The translations under genes were made by a program, and so were the position numbers. The notes under the pieces are model-generated. The model made no database searches. It was not told the DNA's origin and saw nothing but the letters and a program-made list of their open reading frames with translations. A stretch of 64,000 nucleotides of DNA from Pelodera strongyloides. Its lineage: Eukaryota > Nematoda > Chromadorea > Rhabditida > Rhabditidae. Location: assembly GCA_036852015.1 (NCBI GenBank), contig JAANDG010000634.1, positions 1-64,000 of the forward strand. Reading direction: 5' to 3'. Each line of letters begins with the position of its first letter. Within the stretch, counting starts at the first letter, position 1. Shown piece by piece: positions 27,665 to 37,988 of the stretch.

Positions 27665-27932
27665 TAATGGAGAAATAGTGTGCGTGTAGGAGAGATTTAG
27701 AAAACCTTTGCGGTTTCCCAGCGCTGGGCTCCCTTACCCGTTTAAACGTGCCAAAATGGGCGGGAGATGGAAATATGGGAAGGAATAGTTGGGTCATTTC
27801 ACCCATTGTGCTGCATCTCCTGCGTTTTTATAAATCTTTGTCGTATGTAGTATATTTATTATTTCTTTCTTTTTTTTGGATTCTATGTTTATAGATCGTT
27901 CTTTTCAGTGAGTCAAGGCAATTCTCTCAACT

Positions 27933-30900
27933 ATGGCATTAGACTATAGTAATGCAAATGCGAATAAGAAGGTTCGTTCAATTTTTGCTTATTACTGTAG
28001 GTTTAGCTGTGCCCAAGGCTGCAAGATATTAAGTAATCTAGCCCACACTCTTGGGGCCAGATTTTTTAATAGAAAAATATGTAAAACAAAAATTGCGGTA
28101 CTGCACAATTTTGCCCATTTGTAATTGCATTTATTACGGTAATACACAATTTTTGTCCGTTTGCATGTAATTGTATTCATTACAGTACTGCACACACAGA
28201 TGCTTTTTACTTTGCAAATTCGTACGCTACTGGCTACTCCAATACACTAGCTGAACGAAATTAAAACTTTTATGTTTTAGACAACCTACTTTGTGGTGGA
28301 TGGAGCGGAGGAAATGTTAACCGATGACCCGTCTGGGAAACCGTACGGACCCGAATGCTCTTTTGTGAAAGCTTTGAAGGTGGGTAATTTTCTCTTAATT
28401 CTTATTATAATATATGTATTAATATTAATATACTAACGGTTAATATATTATTATATTACTCACTCTTATAATGTAACCAGTTTTTTGTAATCCACACAAT
28501 CGTAAGACAAAACAAATAAAGGTGTAACCTACGTACTATGCTCGAAAAAGACGTATTTCCGCAGATTCTTCACTTGTATGATCTAAAAATCTGCGGACTG
28601 CTTCTGAATTCAGCTTCAATTTACTTAGGCTTAGGAATTTGATCTTATTGTGTAATTTTGTTTTTGAATTCAGGGCATTTATGAGACATGTGTACGGTAC
28701 TGTGTCACTGACGAGGCTCTGCGACATATGGTCGGAGTGTTGGTGATTAATACGGTATGTCAGAATATTTATTATATGAATATGACATCCGAAGGACGTT
28801 TGTGAAATATATATTTCTTCGAACTCTTTATTCAAATTTCAAATGTGTGCAGCGATAAGTAAAATATGTTTTAACCACTGGTATTCCACGTCTGCTAGTC
28901 TGTATTGTTCGTTACTTGAACCACGTAATGTAGATATCAAAAGATGCTATTGTCAAGTACTGTACTGCCTATGTGATGATGTAGTGTTAATCATAAGTTC
29001 ACGAGTTCGATTACCGTAGTATATTATCTCCCATTGTTTAGAAAAACACGGAGAATGATCCAGATATCGCGATGGGAGCCGAGAATATGAAGCACATCTT
29101 CCCGATTGGCTACCTTGATAAAGAGAAGGTGTTGATCTTGGAGGATTTCATCAAGTCAGGTAGGACAGTATTATCTTGTTATCATCAAAGGGAACAAAGT
29201 GATAAATTATTTTTTAAGGATTTTTTAGGGAATAAGATCTGTCTGAAACATCATAATATACTGAGCCTTTGCGGGACTGGAACCCTCAACGTCTCAGCTC
29301 GTTGGTCCTTGATAATTGCGCTAGAAAGAGAGAGATAGAGTTCCTTTGCTCTAGAGAGAGAGAGATAGAGATGAGTGAGTGAGTGCGTGAGTGAGTGAGC
29401 ACCGTTGAGTTTTTGTTTATGGTACTTTTCTAGATGACCTGAAGTCTCTATTCATGGAATGGTTCGGTGGACATGCTCGTTCGAGTTATCAAAAAATGGC
29501 CAGTTATTGTAAGCTCAACATCTCTTAGTAAGTTTTGGTTTGGTCCTACTGTATATGGATGTGTGCATATTATACGATAATTGTTTCTCCCTAATTGCGA
29601 ATGTTCTTATACTAGGTATGTTAACCATATTTCATTTGCTGTCGTTTAGTCTCAAGATTAATTTTTATTTCTAACAGTGATTAGCATATAACCACTTCAA
29701 TCCACTAACCATTTGACCCCCTTTTAAGTTCCACGAAATCCCCTTTTCAAGCCCCCTTTTAAAGCGAAATGTATCCTATGCTAATTTTGCGCGATCGTCC
29801 ACGGCAATCGCGCAAAATTAGCATAGGATACATAGGATTTGTATATCATATTTGTATATCAAAACTTGTGCGACATTTTATGTTCGTAATAAATGTTATG
29901 TTATGTTATGTTATATGCAAATTTTCCAAAGGGGCTAGCATTTCGCTTTAAGTTCTGGTACATCGAAACGCATACGGTATACGGTAGTGTACATGGCATT
30001 ATACTTGTCTCTTAATTATCGTATTCGGATGTATAATAAAGCATAACATTTACCTTAAAAGCCCTTAAAAGCCCCCTTTTAAGTTCTGGTACATCGAAAC
30101 GGTTCTCCTCGTGGATCCACCTGACCAACAATGCGAATCCTTTCAAGAAGAATTTTCGTCTGGATGATGAATACGTAAGTCTGTCAGCAGCGTGTGGTAT
30201 GATTATGATAATACTGTAGAATCTAATCAAGTAACATATTATTCTGGAATAGTTTCTCCGTAATTGCGAATTACTGTACATGGCATTATAAATGTCTTAT
30301 AATTATTGTATTCAGATATATATTAATAAAGCATAATATTTACAAAGTCATAGTTTCTAGAAAAAGATGTTGCGCAATCTGCATGATATCGAAGGTCGGA
30401 AAGCGGCAGATATGGATGGAAAATTGAAGCCACTTAAGGGAAGGTTAGTGTTGAAATGGTGGTATTACTGTACCTATGCATATGCTTTGATGAATTTTCA
30501 GATTAGTTTCTATTATTAGCCTTATTAGATCACTCCTACTGTAGTTAAGGTCATTGATTATGATTTTTGTATTTCAGATGTACGGTCATCTTTCTGAATA
30601 GTGAGTGTGTGGAGGGATCGGACAAGGAGAGATTACTGGATATGTGGGTGGGTGATTAAGATAAAGCAAATAACCGGCCAGTTGTTGAAGCATCGTGGAC
30701 AACTGAATTCTTACGTATTTATGCTAATTTGCTCGAAGTTAGCTCGATTTTTTATTCTAATTTATGCTCATTTGCATACGCTGCATAAGAATGCTGTTCT
30801 ATTTGATGCGTTTCAAAAACCGGCCGGCATTTCGCTTTAAAGCGGATTTGTAAAGCGTTCCTGAAGACAGACGAACGCAGAAATTTGCATACGATATGCG

Positions 30901-33900
30901 GGAGTGTATCAAAACCTCACGTGTCTCGCCAGGGATGTTCTTTGCCCCTATCAATCTAGAGTAGGTACACTCAACGCTCAATGCTAACAGTGCTCGTCAA
31001 GGTCTTAGTGTACCCCATTGAACGATCAAGTCATAAGCTTTTGAACAATGTATTGAACTACCCTTAACGCTTGAATAATGGAGCACGATGTTGTGGAGTA
31101 ATTATAAAAACCTGTGATATACTCTATGTTTTCCTCTTTTTTTTTCAGAAAACAGTCGATGACCAGGTGGACGTTTATTCCGATTCGAATGATTTGGGAA
31201 AAAGGTAATAATTTCTCTCGCAGGCGTTTTCTCTTATTCTTGTGGGTTATTGGAAGTTTTGGTAGTACTTTGGGACTTTAAAAGGCGTGATGCATGATGC
31301 CTAAGCCTAAGCCTAAGCTATCACTTGTTGTCTAGCCATATTTGTGGACTTGTTTATTACAAGAATTTGTTTTATAAATGGCTGGTCCCCCGTTTAAAGT
31401 CTAAGGATATTGAATGCTAATTTATCCCAGACATAATAATGTACAGTAAAGTCCTTCCTGTGATGACGCGATGTTTCGCGGGGTAACAGCAATTTACATT
31501 TTGTGAGGCTCTCGTCTGTCGTTTATTGATTTATTTGTAGACTTTTGCACCGAAGTGGAAACGTCCGTGCATTCTCAGTGATTCCATTCAGTCTCGGTCC
31601 TGGAGTCGAGTTCAACGTTTCTGTGTATGTTTTTACTTTGATCTTTTATTTCAATACTACATAGTTTTAAGATATATTCGCTGGGAAGTTGTCTGTGACG
31701 TAGTTAGCCATCCTGGCGTAGATCGGGAAGGTGCCATCCCGCGTCACTTGTCTCAAGCCAAGCGCTCTCCCGTTTGAGCAACTTGCGTAGACCTCACTCA
31801 ACCAACAAATATTTTTCTTGCATAACGTTCACATAGAGATGTTTGTTGCGCCCTTCGACGCAACTATCCAGTTTACATGCTTCGCTATGCATGTCTCACA
31901 GGGTCACTTCAGATACTCGCTCGGTGCCGTGAAGCTGAAGCCCACACCAGTTAGGGTCCACGGTCATACAGGAGCCGCCGTGAAGACTGTGACCATGTAC
32001 AAGGCTGATATGGAGATAGACGATGAGGAAGCAAAGGCTGAGCCCGTCAAAGGTTTGCGAAAACTAGTGTGTACATCAAATGTATAGATTGTGGTCAATA
32101 TTGCCATGTATTAACATATTGAGATACCGTATTTGGGTTTTTTGATCCACTAATCGGTCATTGTTTATTCGAATGATAGGTTAATCAATGCGAGTAATTA
32201 GTTAATTTCTAGGCGCTCTCTTCCAAGACGGCGAACTCGCCCGAAGGGAGTTGTCCCACGTGAAGAAAGTTGGTGGAGAGACTATTGTGCTCTCCAAGGC
32301 AGAGGTGGACACGATGCATCAGTTTCCTAAAGGTTTATTCTTTCTCTCTCTTTCTTTCTCTGTCTCTCTCTTTTTTTTCTCTGTCGCTGTCTCTCTCTCT
32401 CTCTCTTCTCTATCTCTCTCTCTCTGTTTCTATGTTTCTGTTTCTATGTTTCTGTTTCTCCATCTTGTCCATATATCTCGGTTACACTTTGCTTTGATTT
32501 GTTGGTTTGTATTGTATGAAATCGACTTTTGTGGTGCCCATTGTTTTTGAAACACTTCCCCTCTAACCTCAGAACCGATCCAGCATTATTATTGTTATCT
32601 TTTAGGCATGCGTCTGATTGAGTTCCGTCCCATTGAAGAGATCGATGTGTTTGAACATGTGCGAGCTCCGTGGCAGATTAGACCACATGAACAGGTAAAA
32701 TACAACGATTTTGTTATGATTATAAATCAGGCTTACGAGGCGTTAATAAAAAGATACCGTATACCCGGTATTCCCAGGAGGGAATAGAGGCAGTACTCCT
32801 TTGACAGTTACTGTATGTCCTAAACGTTGTTGCTCCGTATTAGTGAATATCTGTGCAATATACGTACATTCAGACTCACAACGGTGCAACACCGCTCTAT
32901 TCTGCCCTGTTCGAGCGGATGCTGGCTCGCGGTGTCGCTGCAATTTGCGAATACTCGGCGCGATCGAACCAGCGACCGAGGCACGTCGCCCTGATCCCAA
33001 ACGATGTGAACAATCCAAAGGTATAACTATGGTTCGGTCGTCGTGCTGACGTGATGTATGTGTGCGCGCGCTCGCTCGCGTGTGCGTGTGTACCTAGTGT
33101 TTAATATGTTGGAGACTTTATTTTTCTGTTTAGGAGGGTCTGCACCGTGGGTTTCTGGTTGTCGAACTGCATGACACTGATGATAAGCTGGACATTGCTG
33201 CTGCGCTTGAAGAGAAATTGCAAGCGCCTGATGGAGAACTGTGGCCCCAGGGTAGGACTTTTTGCGATTTCCTTTGTATTCGGCCACTGTTTCGCGCGCA
33301 AAAAAAACCGCACCGCTCGGCTGCGTGTCCGCTATTCGGTGCGCGTTGTTGCGCCAAAGGTGTTCAATTTCAGCTGAGGCACCTGAGGCTCACATGTGGC
33401 ACACTTACTGCGGTGCCACGTCCCTTCAAAAGTGTACTACAGATAGGTAAACTGTAAGCACATACCTTTTCGTGAACACCCGGCGCGCCACACGCGTATG
33501 TTTTTCGCGGTGACCGCGCTCACTTTCATTGGGATTCCATGTCCCATCTCTCTCATTGCAGCATCTCGTGCCGCTGCTAATGCTGCCGAAACGTTGTGTT
33601 CGGAGTTGCGTAATGATGACTTCGTGTGTACTCAGATCCGCAACCCTCGTAAGTTTGATAAACCTTTGTTTTAGACACCGTACATTATCAATTACCATTG
33701 ATTGTCTCTTATTCTTGCGGGATTCTCCCTTTTGTAGTTATATCAACTCTTTATTCCACATAATCATGCAGAAACAGAATTGTGAGACAAACACGTCAGG
33801 AGATCTAGCTATTTATGTGGTATGGTGCTAATTAATTGGGTCTATTAAAAGTGTGCAGCTTAGACGAATCCCGTATGTAGCGTTTTGTGTGCTGTTACGT

Positions 33901-35903
33901 CGGTGAGTGTGCATTTATTCGTGTCATGTTTAAAGCGTTGTGGTGCATGGTTTGTGAAATGTATGAAGTTCTGTGACCTTCTGGGTATTTCCCACAGAGA
34001 ATGAAGGACACGTAGCATATTGCATCTGGCAGTATGCGCTTCAAAACCATGTGCCATACCTCTTTAATGTAGCCGATGACTTTGCAGACCTGCAAGCCTT
34101 CTACGCCATGTTGTGCAATGAGGCGAATGTGTCTGCCCCTGACCCCGACCCCGATTCCGACGAGTGGGAGGAGGCAATGCTCAATCAGTGGGATAAGACC
34201 AGTGAGTTTGTTGTAAGTGAAATTACGAACATGTGGGTTCTATGGACGAATATATAGGCTAAGGCTTAGGATTAGGCTTAAAGATAAAGAGTACCCAGTT
34301 ATATAAACCGAAGCGGTGCACAGTTCATTTCAGTGGACGAATAGGCACTGTCATTGGTTACCGGCTAACCATCTAGGAAGTTTTTGTATTCCGGAAATTT
34401 GTTGACTAACACCTCAGCGACTGCGCAACGGTAGACAAGGTGTACGTACGTAGGCTGAGGTTTTGGGTCTATGTATTTTGTGAGAAATGTTCTAGAGTCA
34501 TTCATTTTGATCCACTTTTCAGGAGCCTGGTTTGACTGCGATGAGCCCTCTACAAGTGCAGAGGCCAGTGCGGGAGCGTTCGCGGAAGAGTGTAACATTG
34601 CAGGTTCGCTAGTGTCTATTGAGTAAACTGCGAGCAAGCCGCGCGTGAATGGCGTGCAGAAGCATTTGGTAACGTGGTAGCTTACAAATTGCACTCGGAA
34701 TAGAATTGGCTTGCAAGTATGCCCGCTGATCGCGCGCCGCTTGCACGCGAAATACCATATTTCACGCGGTCTCCTTATAACTGAACCTTTAAAACACAGG
34801 CGATAAATGATAACGTTAACGAAAAAAACTTAAAACTCAGGTGGCGATATAACGCTGATTATGTATGTAAAGTGTAAAATATGTATTAGGTTGCTTTATG
34901 TACTGTACGCATGTAAAACTGACAGCAAAGTACCCGTTTAGGCTGGAATCCAGAGACTGCAAAGAGCGTGTCAGCTAAACGTAAGACTGAAGGTGTGTTT
35001 TGTGATTTTCTTTCCCTTTACACTTTTGTTAGTTATTACTAAACCACTCGTAACTAATTCGAAGATATTGTTGTTCTTTTACATGTTGACAAGTCACTGT
35101 TTTTCCGTAATGAACTCAATTTGAAAAAAAAAAAGATTTACCCTCTAGACTTGCATGTCTGTTCTTTCGTGCACATCTTCTTTATGCGGTAAATTATTAT
35201 TTAATGTTTATTCCAGCCAATGGCGCCTCGTCAGCTAGAGCTCCATCGCAGAAGAAAGCACGCAATGACGAAGCGATTGATTTGAAAAACTATGCGAATA
35301 GTGGAAAGGTACTGAAGTTGGGGGCACTGTGTAGAAATGAAGGGTTGTTATATATAGGGGAATATAAGCTCACGTTTGACTTTTGGTTGTATTTAAATTA
35401 ATTTTGACACCAGTAGCGTACCTAAATTTTCTGGAGCCCTTATTACCGGTGTGCCGCGCACTCCGGGCCCACTTTGGGTGCGCGGTCACTCCGTTTTTGT
35501 GACCCTTGCATCGTTCATAAACAAGTGGCCCACTAACTAAAGTTTTACGTTATATTTTATATATACCTTTTAAAGCGAAATCACGCCTGGTTTTTGAAAC
35601 GAATCATGAACAACTGAATGCTTACGTATTTATGCTAATTTGCTCGAATTTAGCTGGATTTTTTGTTCTAATTTATGTTCATTTGCATAAGTTACATAAA
35701 AATGCTGGTCTACTCGATGTATTTCGAAAACCGGCCGGTATTTCGCTTTAAGCCTTAATTCATGCTTTCTACCATTCCAGCTTCCGTCGTTGACTGTGGC
35801 TCAATTGCGTGGTCTCTGTGGTTCGGAAGGTATCGATCTGAAGTCATCGGCGAAGAAAAAGGATGACATCATTGCGGTCATTAACAAGTATTACGGTACC
35901 TAA
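27933..35903 (+). CDS. XRCC6: Ku70, DNA end-binding subunit of non-homologous end joining
   Basis: Twenty-one exons encode 687 residues: 27933-27971, 28281-28379, 28674-28754, 29042-29159, 29434-29527, 30084-30174, 30361-30443, 30578-30647, 31149-31204, 31541-31622, 31902-32052, 32213-32332, 32606-32694, 32874-33020, 33134-33251, 33562-33648, 33998-34201, 34523-34603, 34942-34980, 35217-35308, 35781-35903. Ku70 and Ku80 form a ring that threads broken DNA ends in the nucleus. The N-terminus is vWA-like (TTYFVVDGAEEML; IHLTNNANPF). The core carries SGHFRYSLGAVKLKPTPV, GMRLIEFRPIEEI and LFERMLARGVAAICEY, matching the beta-barrel region of Ku70. The last exon is a SAP domain (LPSLTVAQLRGLCGSEGIDL), diagnostic of Ku70 against Ku80. 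It is longer than human Ku70 (609), mainly in the C-terminal linker, which has an acidic DPDPDSDEWEE run. The exon 10 donor has two in-frame choices (after 31622 or six bases later). Confidence 0.93.
29266..29335 (-). other. tRNA-like fragment in a Ku70 intron
   Basis: On the minus strand TAGCGCAATTATCAAGG resembles an A-box arm, CAACG...CGTTG could form an anticodon-arm stem around an eight-base loop, and GAGGGTTCCAGTCCCGC resembles a T-arm with one mismatch. No acceptor stem was found, so a tRNA pseudogene or SINE head is likelier than a working tRNA. Confidence 0.3.
29759..29951. mobile_element. TTAA-flanked inverted-repeat element with adjacent empty site
   Basis: The element at 29763-29947 starts AGCGAAATGTATCC and ends GGCTAGCATTTCGCT, with TTAA at 29759-29762 and 29948-29951. 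It carries the arms TATGCTAATTTTGCGCGA / TCGCGCAAAATTAGCATA and a GTTATGTTAT microsatellite. The uninterrupted flank, CCCCCTTTTAAGTTCTGG, is present at 30072-30089, so TTAA duplication on insertion can be read directly. Confidence 0.9.
30656..30840. mobile_element. TTAA-flanked inverted-repeat element, family A, copy 3
   Basis: TTAA at 30656-30659 and 30837-30840. The left end is diverged (GATAAAGCAAATAACCGGCCAG); the right end is AAAACCGGCCGGCATTTCGCT. The core matches copy 1 (TGCTAATTTGCTCGAAGTTAGCTCGATTT). A degraded family B-like half (CAGAAATTTGCATACGATATGCG) follows to about 30970. Confidence 0.87.
32337..32465 (+). repeat. CT-rich microsatellite
   Basis: Runs of TCTCTCTC and TTTCTGTTTCTATG immediately follow the donor of Ku70 exon 12. 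Intronic, non-coding. Confidence 0.9.
35570..35751. mobile_element. TTAA-flanked inverted-repeat element, family A, copy 4
   Basis: TTAA at 35570-35573 and 35748-35751. Ends AGCGAAATCACGCCTGGTTTTT and AAAACCGGCCGGTATTTCGCT, core as in copy 1. It sits in the last Ku70 intron, just upstream of the SAP-domain exon. Confidence 0.88.
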
Positions 35904-36094
35904 TGTGGAACTTAGGCACTATAACATTAGCGTCCTCATATTGTTTAGCACATAAAGAACATTGCATGTGTTTGCCTTTTTCATTAGTAGTATCCCTTTT
36001 TATAGGTGTAAATACTGGTAAGATCTCTCACAATTATTTATTTTAGTATTATATGTAGTTGTTGCCAAAATTTGCTTCGGATTATTATGAACAT

Positions 36095-36227
36095 TTAATT
36101 GATCACATGTTGCAGTGCGATTTAATTGATCTTATGTTGTTATGCGATTTAATTGATCTTATGTTGTTATGCGATTTAATTGATCTTATGTTGTTATGCG
36201 ATTTAATTGATCTTATGTTGTAATGCA
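36095..36227 (+). repeat. 27-bp tandem repeat
   Basis: About five copies of TTAATTGATCTTATGTTGTT plus ATGCGAT. The first copy is diverged (GATCACATGTTGCAGTGCGA) and the later ones are nearly identical. Confidence 0.9.
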
Positions 36228-36488
36228 CTTATGTTGTAATGTTGTTTCGTTGGAAACTCTATTTGGGAATTGTGCCCCGCAGACATTTGATGGGGAACTT
36301 AGATGGGAAACAGTGGGGCACAGTTGGCTACGGTTATCGGTTTTTCTCTGGTTCTAGTTCTAACCATTTGGCTTGGCGCAGTCTCTAGGTGGCTGCAAAA
36401 TGGTCGCTAGATGGTTACAAAATGGTTTTTTGTGGGGAAAGCTTTTGGTCACCGCAGCGGTTTTTCTGTGTTCTTGGTGATCATTCCG

Positions 36489-36507
36489 TTTTCCAGTGAG
36501 ACAGAGA

Positions 36508-36546
<39 letters not shown>
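36489..36546 (+). repeat. GA microsatellite
   Basis: An uninterrupted AG/GA dinucleotide run with short variant ends. Confidence 0.95.
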
Positions 36547-36547
<1 letters not shown>

Positions 36548-36549
36548 AT

Positions 36550-36555
36550 AATAAA
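36550..36555 (+). terminator. Candidate polyadenylation signal, Ku70
   Basis: AATAAA right after the GA microsatellite, 647 bases past the Ku70 stop, is a clear canonical signal in the region. A nearer non-canonical signal cannot be excluded. Confidence 0.25.
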
Positions 36556-36775
36556 GTGTAATATTTCGCCGTTTGTTATTCTTATATTTATCTTCAAGGA
36601 CAGTGTCAGTTCTCTGAAAACCTGGTAAGTTTTGATTTTTTTGTTATTATGGACTTGGTGATTGTTGTTATTGGTGCTTCCACTAGATGAGGATTTCTAG
36701 GTAGTGGTTCCAGGGCGCTCAATCACATCACATGTTTATTTGCTTCCTGAGGTACTTTACGTAGCTGCAGCTCGT

Positions 36776-36932
36776 AAAGTGCGATCGCTCCTGGCCTTAG
36801 CCCGAAGGCCTCGAGCAATTTGTCATCTGGATCGTCGCCTAATTACTACTTAGGACCTCTGCGGAACATAAACTCACTTTGAAACTGTATTGTACCACCC
36901 TAGTATAAAGGTGCACGCTCTTGAAGCGTGAG
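36776..36932 (+). mobile_element. SINE-like repeat, copy 4
   Basis: The family text is clear: GCGATCGCTCCTGGCCTTAG, CCCGAAGGCCTCGAGCAATTT, GGACCTCTGCGGAACATAA, ATAAAGGTGCACGCTCTTGA. The tail runs directly into TTAGGC repeats. Confidence 0.75.
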
Positions 36933-36937
36933 CGATT

Positions 36938-37000
36938 TATTAGGCTTAGGCTTAGGGCTTAGGCTTAGGCTTAGGCTTAGGCTTAGGCTTAGGCTTATTA
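36938..37000 (+). repeat. Interstitial TTAGGC array
   Basis: Eight to nine units of TTAGGC with one TTAGGGC variant. Short runs of the same hexamer also occur near 28625, 31300, 37795, 38116 and 60150. Confidence 0.92.
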
Positions 37001-37007
37001 GATTATT

Positions 37008-37086
37008 ATATTATTATTATTATTATTATGATCTTATCTTACATTATTATTATTATTATTACATATATTTACTTTATTATTATTAC

Positions 37087-37149
<63 letters not shown>

Positions 37150-37150
37150 A
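37008..37150 (+). repeat. TTA microsatellite
   Basis: Long TTA/ATT trinucleotide runs, interrupted once by a repeated ACATATATTTACTT segment that recurs at 37148. Confidence 0.95.
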
Positions 37151-37816
37151 TATATTTACTTTCATTCAGTTATACAATCATAATCATAAAAGTTTTAATA
37201 AGTAGCTGTTTATAAAAAAAATGCATCATGAAAACGTGAACGAATAGCTTGAGCTTAGCCAGCAACGTCATGGCGTACACGAGGCGGTAAACTTTTTTGC
37301 AACGGATCTTATCTTACATTTTCACTAGCAATTCAAAAATGTTCAATTTGTATCGTGTAATTTGATGATTAATAGATCTGTTTGTCATTTCTTATGTGAG
37401 CCACGCCTTTTCCCGTTTTTAACACATCATTGATGATATGTCTGGTACAGTGTTTACGGTCTCCTTTCTTATTGATCTAGTTGTCTAAATATGGTAAGAT
37501 TTAGAGGTTAAATATGTATTATATCTCAAATTATATGAATTATAACATAACCGGCATTAATTATTCATTAATTACACTACAGTACAGCACAGTTCATGAT
37601 TGATTGATCTCTCTATTTCACTGCGCACTCTCCCTTTGGATATCTATCAGTACACTCTCTCCTTCTCCTTGACCTATTATTGTGTTAAACGCTGAGCTGA
37701 GCTGAGCAAATGATTTAAGAGCTCAAAGCTCTTCGTTCACGTTTTCATGATGCCTTTGTTTTGTAAACAACTACTAATGATAGTAATAATAAGCCTAAGC
37801 CTAAGCCTAAGCCTAA

Positions 37817-37911
37817 GCGCTTCAAGAGGGCGCACCTTTATTTTGAAAATACAGTTTCAATGTTTGCTTACGACATGTTCCGCAGAGGTCCTGAGCAGTA
37901 AGCGACGATTT
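37817..37911 (-). mobile_element. SINE-like repeat, copy 5, truncated
   Basis: On the minus strand: TCGTCGCTTACTGCTCAGGA, CCTCTGCGGAACATGTCGTA, AATAAAGGTGCGCCCTCTTGA, then TTAGGC units. It is the mirror partner of copy 4. Confidence 0.72.
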
Positions 37912-37988
37912 TCATGATTATTCTTTATATTTTTATTATATTTGGATCTTGAATGAAAATGTGCGTGTTAAAATATTTCATTATTAGA

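Larger units (their letters stand above)
26754..27932. other. Intergenic, EGR-type gene to Ku70
   Basis: AT-rich DNA with no supported gene. It contains candidate AATAAA signals at 26882 and 27546 for the upstream gene. A GC-richer stretch at 27640-27790 has features of a proximal promoter for Ku70. Confidence 0.55.
36776..37911. repeat. Large fold-back: SINE-TTAGGC array facing GCCTAA array-SINE
   Basis: The left half runs: forward SINE-like repeat (36776-36932), then a TTAGGC array, then TTA microsatellite. The right half mirrors it: GCCTAA array (about 37791-37820), then reverse SINE-like repeat (37817-37911). A further arm pair, GCATCATGAAAACGTGAACGA at 37222 and its complement near 37730-37752, makes the symmetry longer than the repeats themselves. 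Confidence 0.75.
35904..37988. other. Intergenic, Ku70 to START gene, repeat-rich
   Basis: No gene is supported. It contains a 27-bp tandem repeat (36095-36227), a GA microsatellite (36489-36546), the Ku70 polyadenylation candidate and the fold-back structure at 36776-37911. The START gene begins 77 bases after the fold-back ends. Confidence 0.7.

Noticed and set aside
29434..29518. Earlier donor for Ku70 exon 5 (after ATTATT at about 29509)
   Set aside because: It would put exon 6 in a frame with a stop. The GTAAGT at 29528 restores the conserved IHLTNNANPF frame.
30578..30600. 23-base microexon in Ku70 ending at the GTGAGT at 30601
   Set aside because: The next exon must start in phase 0; reading on to the GTGGGT at 30648 gives phase 0 and a longer conserved segment.
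31683..31795. tRNA-like segment on the minus strand of a Ku70 intron (GCTCAAACGGGAGAGC arm)
   Set aside because: A D-arm-like and an anticodon-arm-like stem can be drawn, but the T-loop consensus is missing. Too weak to call.
36928..37215. Leucine/tyrosine-rich frame
   Set aside because: It is the translation of TTAGGC and TTA microsatellites.
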